Shown one piece after another: positions 1 through 5,856 of a DNA stretch of 11,757 bases. Origin of the DNA: CAYYYP01 sp964475985 (GTDB lineage: Bacteria; Bdellovibrionota; UBA1018; CAYHWW01); the NCBI GenBank assembly GCA_964475985.1, contig CAYYYP010000068.1:1-11757 (forward strand), read 5' to 3'. The position numbers and the translations under genes were made by a program. The notes beneath the pieces are model-generated. The model had not been told where the DNA came from, made no database searches, and saw nothing but the letters and a program-made list of their open reading frames with translations. Positions within the stretch are counted from its first letter, which is position 1; each line of letters opens with the position of its first letter.

Positions 1-246
1 GCATTGGGTGCACTATTTCTTTCCGACCTTCGCTTCAAGTTGTTTGAGGCCTGTGGACTATTTGTGCTCTGGCTCGTGCAATTTTTGCTGCCGAACGTGC
101 GTGAAGAAGTGTTGATTGTGTACGTACTGTGGGCCGTGGTCTACGTCTTAAACCTCATAATTAGAAGGCATATGCCAGAAGCCTGGAAAGAATTTTACCA
201 TCTCCTACGCAGGGTTTCTCGCAAGAAAAGATTCAAAACGATTTAA
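1..246 (+). CDS. C-terminal end of a membrane protein (5' end outside window)
   Basis: The reading frame is open from the first base (GCA TTG GGT...) to TAA at 244-246, so this is probably the last 81 codons of a longer gene. A TTG start at position 4 is possible but has no visible ribosome binding site. Two hydrophobic segments are visible, one around FEACGLFVLWLVQFLLP and one around EVLIVYVLWAVVYVLNLII. They are separated by a short PNVREE loop and followed by a strongly basic tail. This arrangement recalls the last two helices of some Na+/Ca2+ exchanger-type proteins, but that is a weak resemblance and not an assignment. The stop lies 4 bases from the stop of the convergent DedA-family gene, with no terminator hairpin between them. 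Confidence 0.55.
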   Translation, partial: ALGALFLSDLRFKLFEACGLFVLWLVQFLLPNVREEVLIVYVLWAVVYVLNLIIRRHMPEAWKEFYHLLRRVSRKKRFKTI

Positions 247-250
247 CCAA

Positions 251-868
251 TTAGGGTTGCGGCGCTTCTTTTTCCTTAAAATAAAAATGTTTGATGAGAA
301 AAAATGCAACAATGGCAATGATCAAAGCAGCAATTCCGCCTTGGATCTGGTGAGCTTTTTTGATCACGCCCTCCACGTTTGAGCCAAAATAATACATGGA
401 ATAAACAAACGTAGGTACGGAGATGATGGCGGCTAAAAAATCGTAAAGGAAAAAAATCTTAAAGGGGAGTTGAAGGGTACCGGCAGAAAAATAAACGGGG
501 GCCCTAAGCCCCGGCATGAACCGCGCTACGAAGATCAGTTTGTTTCCCCAGCGATGAAAAAGGGTTCGCGTTTTTTCCATGCGGTGTTCCGGAAGGATGC
601 GTTTAAAAAAACCTTTTTGGGTGAGCTTAGTTCCGAAGTGGTGACCTAAGAAATAGATGGTCACATCGCCGACAAGCACTCCAATCATACAAACAAAAAT
701 GCCAAGCTTAAGGTCCGCAAGGCCAAGGTATGCGCAATAACCCATTGTGAAAAGAATGATGTCTTCTGGCACGGGCATACCAAGGCCACAGGCCAATAAA
801 ACTCCGAAAAGCGTTGCGTGAATGGCCCACCAAGGTTGATGGATTAAAAAATCAACAAGTGCTTCCAT
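251..868 (-). CDS. DedA-family (VTT/SNARE-associated domain) inner-membrane protein
   Basis: The protein has 205 residues, the usual DedA length, and several hydrophobic segments. Family signatures are visible: G-MPVPEDIIL at about 30-39 in the first re-entrant region with acidic E35/D36, G67-D68 in the next segment, and F113-x2-R116-F-M-P-G-L-R122, the classic arginine/PGxR motif. Known DedA proteins act in the cytoplasmic membrane; several are implicated in returning undecaprenyl phosphate or phospholipids across the bilayer and in envelope proton-motive-force homeostasis. Which substrate this one uses cannot be read from sequence. It follows the PilZ gene on the same strand with a 54-base gap. 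The ATG at 868 has no clear Shine-Dalgarno; an AT-rich stretch (CATAATATACT) immediately precedes it. The C-terminus is a short charged cytoplasmic tail (KEKEAPQP). Confidence 0.9.
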   Translation of the reverse strand: MEALVDFLIHQPWWAIHATLFGVLLACGLGMPVPEDIILFTMGYCAYLGLADLKLGIFVCMIGVLVGDVTIYFLGHHFGTKLTQKGFFKRILPEHRMEKTRTLFHRWGNKLIFVARFMPGLRAPVYFSAGTLQLPFKIFFLYDFLAAIISVPTFVYSMYYFGSNVEGVIKKAHQIQGGIAALIIAIVAFFLIKHFYFKEKEAPQP

Positions 869-922
869 AGTATATTATGACTTAGCACGAAGCGATCAAT
901 CGAGCCCTATTTTCTACGCTGT

Positions 923-1399
923 TTAAAAATAGCGAACGCGTTGTTTTTCGTCATCAACCTGCGCAGTTTGCGCAAATTTTGTCAAAAATGTGACGAAACA
1001 CATGTAGGTGCCGTAGCTCTGGAGCGTCTGGTCAATAACGCAACCGAAACGCACGTAGGTAGATCCGTTTTCGATGCAGTGCCGCTCATTTGCCACCCTG
1101 CATGCAACTGGGATGAAAGTTTCTTCACTGAAATAAAATCTGAAAATACATTCTTTGCCCGTTACGAAAGTGGCAAGGTTTTTGGAGTGGGCGGGGAGCT
1201 GAAAACTCAACCCTTCGGCGCTGACGTCCACCAGTTCTACGGCGCGCAATTCATCTTCTTCTGCGACGCAGTATACACCCAGTAAGTTTTTGAACAGAAC
1301 ACGCTCATACTTGCGGCGTTTCTCTTCCGTTTTGGCTTCGCGCACTTTCCCGAGATCAATCAATTTTGGCTTGTCAGAGTTTCCGTCCGTTGGATTCAT
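923..1399 (-). CDS. PilZ-domain protein, probable cyclic-di-GMP receptor
   Basis: This 158-residue soluble protein carries both halves of the PilZ c-di-GMP-binding signature: R29-x3-R33 in the RRKYER segment and D58-V-S-A-E-G63 (D/N-x-S-x-x-G) about 25 residues later. A beta-rich region follows (for example FRFYF, PVACRVAN, YVRFGCV), as expected for the PilZ barrel. PilZ proteins bind c-di-GMP and change partner activity, often in motility, adhesion or surface polysaccharide control; the target here is unknown. A good ribosome binding site (GGAGG, 9 bases before the ATG at 1399) fixes the start. It lies 86 bases downstream of the kinase-like gene and 54 bases upstream of the DedA-family gene, all in one direction, so co-transcription is plausible. 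No terminator is visible in either gap. Confidence 0.85.
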   Translation of the reverse strand: MNPTDGNSDKPKLIDLGKVREAKTEEKRRKYERVLFKNLLGVYCVAEEDELRAVELVDVSAEGLSFQLPAHSKNLATFVTGKECIFRFYFSEETFIPVACRVANERHCIENGSTYVRFGCVIDQTLQSYGTYMCFVTFLTKFAQTAQVDDEKQRVRYF

Positions 1400-1485
1400 T
1401 GAGTATGCCCTCCAAGGAACTCATCGAGGAAACCGAGCGGAACCTTAAGGGAAGTTTTCTGCCGGGCGAGGGAGGCAGGATTTGC

Positions 1486-2544
1486 CTATCTGTGCGCACT
1501 CCGTATTCCGTCAAGTATGTTTCGCCTCCGCAGATCAATTCCGCGCCAGGCGGCTGGTGTAAGGGTGAATCCTACGCTGTCAGCGATCCTTTGAACTACG
1601 GCTGGCGTCAGATCTCTTAGGTATTGCCTTATGGCAGGGCTAACATCGCTAAAGAGATGTGGAACTATTTCGGGAGGGGCGACTTTACCGCCATAAGGTT
1701 GCTGCAGCATATTAGCCTCGATCTCAGATCCTTCGTGAAAGTGATAAGTCATCAAAGCAAAATCGATTCCGTAGATTATGCCATCTGAATGAATCCAGTT
1801 GGACTCATGAAAATCACTGATTCCCAGAAGCCTATAGATGACCCAAAGATCGCTCAGTCTTTGCCGAATTTTCCCCGGAGCCACTTCTCGATTTTTGATA
1901 GCTTTTTGAAGATGTGTTTCACGAGCTGCGTAGGTGTTTTGTTCCGCCCTCAAGCGCCTTAAAAAGTCTTCGCCTAGCTCACCGGGTACAAGTTCCGTTA
2001 GCGAATATGGAGGCTGTATGTGTTTGCTCAATCTACTGGAAACGGTGTCGGAACGTATGGCGCCGTGCATTTGCTGAGAGGCCTGTGGGCTCAACCTTCG
2101 TAGAGCGGGAACATGGACTTCTGGTGCGTTTCTAAGAATAGCGCCGGCAAATTCCTCAAATTCAATATCGGCATGCTTAGTTGTTGCCCTTGCAACGAAA
2201 TATCGGCCGTCGTTTAACTCAATAGATACGACTCCGCTGTGCGATAGTTGTTTGAATTCTTTAATATCAGAAATCTCAAAGCCACATTCTTCAGCAAAGG
2301 ATAGGGCCGGTAGAATGGCGCGTGGGATGCGGGCAGATTTATTATTCGAATGATCGGCGACGAATGCCCGCAATGAACGTGAAAAACACAATTCGGCATC
2401 TTTTCGCTGAGCGGCTGGGCAGCTGTGGCTCGCGAAAAAAACCGCAATGAGGATCATTGAATTCATGACGCTTAGTGAGTTCGAGGTTTTTACCTCCGAA
2501 AACGTAAACTTAGATTTTTGTTGGGTTATACGGCTTAAAGCCAT
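1486..2544 (-). CDS. Putative exported protein with kinase-like catalytic loop
   Basis: I do not recognise a named family. The 352-residue frame contains what looks like a divergent protein/lipid/small-molecule kinase fold. In order: a strand GRYFVAR (113-119) where the nucleotide-binding basic residue would sit, an acidic helix IEFEEFAGAIL (127-137), a hinge-like SLTELVPG (181-188), a catalytic-loop-like D244-F-H-E-S-N249, and ID261 in the position of the metal-binding Asp. The D-x-H-x-x-N plus ID pattern is typical of HipA/APH/PI-kinase-type atypical kinases. Residues 27-46 (from M27, codon at 2464-2466) form a credible signal peptide ending SCPAAQ. The true start may therefore be 2466 rather than 2544, and neither ATG has a convincing ribosome binding site. 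A GGAGGT lies 28 bases before M27. If exported, it would work in the periplasm or outside the cell. Substrate unknown; it could also be a pseudokinase. Confidence 0.6.
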   Translation of the reverse strand: MALSRITQQKSKFTFSEVKTSNSLSVMNSMILIAVFFASHSCPAAQRKDAELCFSRSLRAFVADHSNNKSARIPRAILPALSFAEECGFEISDIKEFKQLSHSGVVSIELNDGRYFVARATTKHADIEFEEFAGAILRNAPEVHVPALRRLSPQASQQMHGAIRSDTVSSRLSKHIQPPYSLTELVPGELGEDFLRRLRAEQNTYAARETHLQKAIKNREVAPGKIRQRLSDLWVIYRLLGISDFHESNWIHSDGIIYGIDFALMTYHFHEGSEIEANMLQQPYGGKVAPPEIVPHLFSDVSPAIRQYLRDLTPAVVQRIADSVGFTLTPAAWRGIDLRRRNILDGIRSAHR

Positions 2545-2547
2545 GGC

Positions 2548-2553
2548 TTTATA
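2548..2553 (-). promoter_or_regulatory. Possible -10 box of the kinase-like gene
   Basis: On the minus strand this reads TATAAA, 5 of 6 matches to the sigma70 -10 consensus. No good -35 is seen 16-18 bases upstream. It ends 3 bases before the ATG at 2544. If it is used, transcription would begin within that codon, which would favour the downstream start at 2466. Weak call. Confidence 0.25.
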
Positions 2554-2658
2554 TGCATCGGAATAAAGTTCGGTATTTTAGGTGGGTAAAAGCTGCTGAG
2601 GAGAAGGTTAAGTTATGCCGGAATCCCAGATTTGCAGATTCATACCGAATTCACGTTT

Positions 2659-2686
2659 ATGACATTTCTAAAGTTCCCTTTATAAT
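2659..2686 (+). promoter_or_regulatory. Upstream sigma70-like promoter copy (P1) of the ATPase gene
   Basis: A -35 ATGACA (2659-2664, 5/6 to TTGACA) is separated by 16 bases from a perfect -10 TATAAT (2681-2686). Transcription would start near 2693 and give a leader of roughly 32 bases without a Shine-Dalgarno sequence. Activity is inferred from consensus match only. Confidence 0.6.
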
Positions 2687-2690
2687 TGTC

Positions 2691-2718
2691 ATGACATTTC
2701 TAAAGTTCCCTTTATAAT
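2691..2718 (+). promoter_or_regulatory. Downstream sigma70-like promoter copy (P2), predicted leaderless start
   Basis: The second identical pair has -35 ATGACA (2691-2696), a 16-base spacer and -10 TATAAT (2713-2718). The first base of the ATG (2725) lies 7 bases after the -10, where transcription normally begins, so the mRNA should be leaderless. The -35 overlaps the palindrome TGTCATGACA (2687-2696), a possible operator, whereas the upstream copy has only the right half of it. Confidence 0.65.
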
Positions 2719-2724
2719 TGTCAT

Positions 2725-3849
2725 ATGAGATATTTGACACCTTTTGTTCAAAGGGACCTAAAGAAAAAGATGATTTTGTTATCTGGGCCCCGGCAATGCG
2801 GAAAATCTACTTTAGCTAAAGGCCTTGCAGAACCAGGCGGAGTTTATCTCAACTGGGATATTCGGGCGGATCAAAAAGTGATCCGGGCCATGGGATGGCC
2901 GAAAGATGCTTCCTTAGTGGTGTTGGATGAGCTGCATAAATTTGCCAAATGGAAAAATTTCCTTAAAGGGATTGCTGACGAGTTCAAAAATAACCCGCCA
3001 CTTTTGATTACCGGCAGCGCTAAGCTTGATACTTTCAAGCATCAGGGCGATGCACTTACGGGCCGATACTTTCATTATCGTCTGCATCCCATTGATCTTT
3101 CGGAGTCACGTAGTTTCCTTCGAGGAATGAGTGCTCAAGACCGAATGCATCGCCTCATAAAATGCGGAGGATTCCCTGAGGCATTTCTTGAGCCGGATGA
3201 TGCCGATCGGCTCCGGAATGATCGTTTTGATTTAGTGCTTCAGGAGGATTTGCGTGATTTAAGCAAAACGAATTCCCTCCGGGGAATTAAACTTCTCATA
3301 GAACTTCTAAGGGAACGGGCGGGACAACAAATCAATTACGCGAATTTGGCCAGTGACCTCTCGGTTTCGCCGCCGACGGTGAAACAATGGATTGAGCTGC
3401 TAGAGCGTCTCTACGTAATTTTCTTAGTATCCCCTTACTCAAAGGGTCTAGCGAGGAGCTTGCGCAAAGAGCCAAAAGTCTATTTTTATGACTGCGCATC
3501 TGCATATGAAAATGAAAACGTGGGAGCTCGACTTGAAAACGCCGTAGCTTGTGCCCTTTTAAAGTATTGCCAGTTTCATCGCGATGTTCGCGGAAAAGAT
3601 TGTCGACTACATTATTTCAGAGATCGAGAAAAGCGGGAGGTCGATTTCGTCATTGTTGTAGATCGCAAAGTTCAATGGTGCATTGAGGTAAAAGCAACGG
3701 ATGATCAGCTGAGCTCAGCTTTGGAATATCTTCACTTGAGATTGAAGCCCATTGAATCTTTGCAATTAGTTTTTAACTTGAAACGCGAAAAAGAAATTCG
3801 TGGCGTAAAGATCAAATCCCTAGCGAGTTGGCTCGATCAATTGATATAG
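2725..3849 (+). CDS. AAA ATPase, AAA_14/DUF4143-type (ATP-binding protein)
   Basis: The 374-residue protein matches the common AAA_14 + DUF4143 architecture in length and motifs. Walker A is G21-P-R-Q-C-G-K-S-T (21-29), Walker B is LVVLDE (64-69), a TGS sensor-like motif lies at 96-98, and GR at 113-114 belongs to the conserved LTGRYFHYRLHPIDL region. A winged-helix-like segment spans about 200-232 (YANLASDLSVSPPTVKQWI). The C-terminal part carries E305-V-D307 followed by E321-V-K323, the D...ExK pattern of a PD-(D/E)xK-like fold. The family is widespread, often horizontally acquired, and its cellular role is poorly known. It is the only intact plus-strand gene here, interrupting a run of minus-strand genes, and ends 3 bases from the stop of the convergent paralogue A. 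No ribosome binding site precedes the ATG, consistent with a leaderless transcript from P2. Confidence 0.88.
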   Translation: MRYLTPFVQRDLKKKMILLSGPRQCGKSTLAKGLAEPGGVYLNWDIRADQKVIRAMGWPKDASLVVLDELHKFAKWKNFLKGIADEFKNNPPLLITGSAKLDTFKHQGDALTGRYFHYRLHPIDLSESRSFLRGMSAQDRMHRLIKCGGFPEAFLEPDDADRLRNDRFDLVLQEDLRDLSKTNSLRGIKLLIELLRERAGQQINYANLASDLSVSPPTVKQWIELLERLYVIFLVSPYSKGLARSLRKEPKVYFYDCASAYENENVGARLENAVACALLKYCQFHRDVRGKDCRLHYFRDREKREVDFVIVVDRKVQWCIEVKATDDQLSSALEYLHLRLKPIESLQLVFNLKREKEIRGVKIKSLASWLDQLI

Positions 3850-3852
3850 TCT

Positions 3853-5856
3853 CTAGCGTCCCTGTCCATTCCCCGCGGCGGTCTTTCTAAGTGACGTAGT
3901 TAAGCAGGTTTCATCAAGATCTGCATCCATACTCGCAGCCGCCTGAGAAACTGGAGTATCAGTTTCGGACGCTACGCGTACGCGGGAACGGTCAGATTCG
4001 GGGCTTTCGGTCACACCATCTGCGATGCGTACTTGCTGTGGGACGGGACGCCTTTGCAAGTCCCTAAAAATGGCTTGGTCGTTGTAGCGTTGCCATAGCG
4101 CCGTGTATTGTTCTGCGCGTGAGTTCAGTTCCTTGGCTAACGCGATGCGCTGTTTTCTGGTAAGGGGCACCAGCGATAACGCAATGTTTGGCATCACATT
4201 TCCTTGCCCAATGATTCTAGTGAGTGGAGCCTTTAACGTATTGATGACATGCCCAAACGTATTTAGTTTATAGGAACTTTCGAGGCCCCCACTAAATTCA
4301 TTAAAAAACCGTTCAAATCTAGCTATGAATCGGAAGGTGGGGTGCTCGATGGAGGTGAGCCTATCCAAAGCTTGCGCAAAACCACGGGGGAAGGTCAATT
4401 CACGCAAAGCTTCAGGGATGTGGATCAGACGTTCAACATTTTCTAGGAGTGCCATCTGATCGAGTTCGCTTTCTCCGAGGGCATTTACGGTGACTCCGTG
4501 AAATGAATCAAAATGGTCCATAACTCTGCGCATTCCATCCCGGAATTCGATCTTGTTTTCTGAAAGGGCATCTGGTTGTCCTGCACGAAAATGCGTCACC
4601 TCGGGCACGCGTTCGGCTTCAACGAGCCGGTGATATCTTTCGATGGACATCGTTACCCAACCGAGAAGGGCATTGACCTCACGGGTCGATACCCCCGTTA
4701 AATCCCCGGACAATGCAGCAAAGGCGCATTCCACCGCCCGATCGTGAAATTTTTCGAATTGTGAACCTGCCGCGTAAGGCATCCTTAGAAACTTGAGCAA
4801 AGCAGTGATTTCCCGCTGCGGAATGGGATCGCTTGATCTCAAAAAGCCTGCCGTCAAAAACGGAAAGGAATGATTCAAAATCCCTAGGGACAACGTGTTT
4901 TCGTCAGAATTTCGTTGGGGCCTACCCGTCCAAGAACTATTGCTTCCTGTCTTCTGCAACTCTTCAAAAAAGGTACGGCGTATATCTGGCTGGTTCAAAA
5001 GACGGGGAATTAATTCCCATGCTCCAGCGCGCGCAACATTAAGAGGTGTCGATTTCACCACCGAACCGGAAATTGCAATCCTGAAAAGTTCGGTGGTCAC
5101 TCTTGCTAGCGACAAATTTTTTCCTGAACTTAGGGAGCTCAGTGCAAGGTCAGCCTCGACCGAAACTGCATTCGGCGAAATTCCTGCTAAGGCAAGAATA
5201 ATTTTAATTCGGTCTTCAACGTTCCTATCGCCGCCTTCCTTGGTGTGATTCCATTGCTCGGTGAGGAAAGCAATTACGCGAGGGTCTTCGTGAAATTCAG
5301 CTAAAAGGGGTATAAAATCACTCCGCAGATGTGGATTTGTATTTTCAATTTCCTGGAGTAAAGCATCTAGGGCTCCGGGATCGTCCATATGTTCCAGCAA
5401 TAGGGGTCGAATGTGAGCACTCATACTTAAGTAGTAAGGAGCCAATAGTCTGACAACATTGCCAACTCCCGCCAGGCCTGACCGAAGCGCTGCCAAAGCT
5501 GCTTCTCGGTTCGTGAGGGACGTTGAACTTCTTGAAATTTGCATCAGGAGGATATGAAGGATCGGATATGTAGGTACTGCGTGGTGAATTCCTCGTAGGT
5601 CTACCCATCGCGTCATGGTGCCAAATTGATTGCTACTGAAAATATCATCGCCATAATAATGGCGGTAAAAGCTCCTCGCGTGTACGCCAATGTGAGGTGC
5701 CAGGGCGCGTGCTGCGGCACCAGATATCTCCGGATTGGAATCAATCAACTGCTCTCTCCATTCGATACCTTGGGTTTCGGTTGGGAAGTCAATGGCGCCA
5801 GCTGCGTGGCAATAAATTAGGAAAAGAAGGGAAATTAAAACCCTGAAGTATCTCAA
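3853..5856 (-). CDS. Exported helical-repeat protein, tandem paralogue A (TTG start)
   Basis: Family unknown. From TTG at 5854-5856 the protein has 667 residues. That start is preferred over a longer frame beginning at 5910 because it has AAGGGAGG just upstream, matches the TTGA overlap of the neighbouring paralogue, and gives an N-terminus MRYFRVLISLLFLIYC that is a proper signal peptide (cleavage after about HAAGA). The mature part begins IDFP and a HEAT-like helix pair, then shares with paralogues B and C the motifs PTYPIL, DPRVI..LT..WN, P[ED][IV]RRT, AAL.GDL, VTHFR, NALGESE, LLENVERLIHIPEALREL and an E-rich helix ending FRDLQRR. The tail has QVRIA and RVRVA motifs and a final C651-L-T-T-S-L, 16 residues from the end. 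The start codon overlaps the stop of paralogue B by 2 bases within TTGA, so it is translationally coupled. Confidence 0.82.
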   Translation of the reverse strand: MRYFRVLISLLFLIYCHAAGAIDFPTETQGIEWREQLIDSNPEISGAAARALAPHIGVHARSFYRHYYGDDIFSSNQFGTMTRWVDLRGIHHAVPTYPILHILLMQISRSSTSLTNREAALAALRSGLAGVGNVVRLLAPYYLSMSAHIRPLLLEHMDDPGALDALLQEIENTNPHLRSDFIPLLAEFHEDPRVIAFLTEQWNHTKEGGDRNVEDRIKIILALAGISPNAVSVEADLALSSLSSGKNLSLARVTTELFRIAISGSVVKSTPLNVARAGAWELIPRLLNQPDIRRTFFEELQKTGSNSSWTGRPQRNSDENTLSLGILNHSFPFLTAGFLRSSDPIPQREITALLKFLRMPYAAGSQFEKFHDRAVECAFAALSGDLTGVSTREVNALLGWVTMSIERYHRLVEAERVPEVTHFRAGQPDALSENKIEFRDGMRRVMDHFDSFHGVTVNALGESELDQMALLENVERLIHIPEALRELTFPRGFAQALDRLTSIEHPTFRFIARFERFFNEFSGGLESSYKLNTFGHVINTLKAPLTRIIGQGNVMPNIALSLVPLTRKQRIALAKELNSRAEQYTALWQRYNDQAIFRDLQRRPVPQQVRIADGVTESPESDRSRVRVASETDTPVSQAAASMDADLDETCLTTSLRKTAAGNGQGR

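Larger units (their letters stand above)
2659..2722 (+). repeat. Perfect 32-bp tandem duplication carrying two promoters
   Basis: Two identical 32-base units, 2659-2690 and 2691-2722, stand head to tail directly before the ATPase start codon. Each unit begins ATGACA and ends TGTC followed by AT, so each is bounded by a short inverted ATGACA/TGTCAT pair. The junction creates the 10-base palindrome TGTCATGACA (2687-2696). Each copy holds a full -35/-10 pair. A perfect duplication of a non-coding unit implies a recent event or strong conservation. Confidence 0.95.

Noticed and set aside
941..1285. Plus-strand open frame of 114 codons opposite the PilZ gene
   Set aside because: The minus-strand frame carries both PilZ motifs and a good ribosome site, so this is a shadow.
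1470..1487. Small hairpin AGGCA/TGCCT between the kinase-like and PilZ genes as a terminator
   Set aside because: Only five base pairs and no T-run follows on the minus strand; the genes are more likely co-transcribed.
2659..2722. Two 32-bp direct repeats as a minimal CRISPR array
   Set aside because: The copies are directly adjacent without spacers, contain promoter elements, and no cas gene is present.
2725..3849. ATPase plus kinase-like gene as a toxin-antitoxin or defence pair
   Set aside because: They are divergent, not an operon, the kinase-like protein appears exported, and there is no motif support for such a pair.
4895..5248. Plus-strand open frame of about 117 codons inside paralogue A
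   Set aside because: Antisense shadow of a gene whose reading frame is supported by conservation with its paralogues; no start signal.
5817..5856. Lipoprotein signal (lipobox) in paralogue A around LIYC
   Set aside because: Tyr precedes the Cys where Gly/Ala/Ser is required, the Cys is not conserved in the other copies, and a normal AxA cleavage site (HAAGA) follows.
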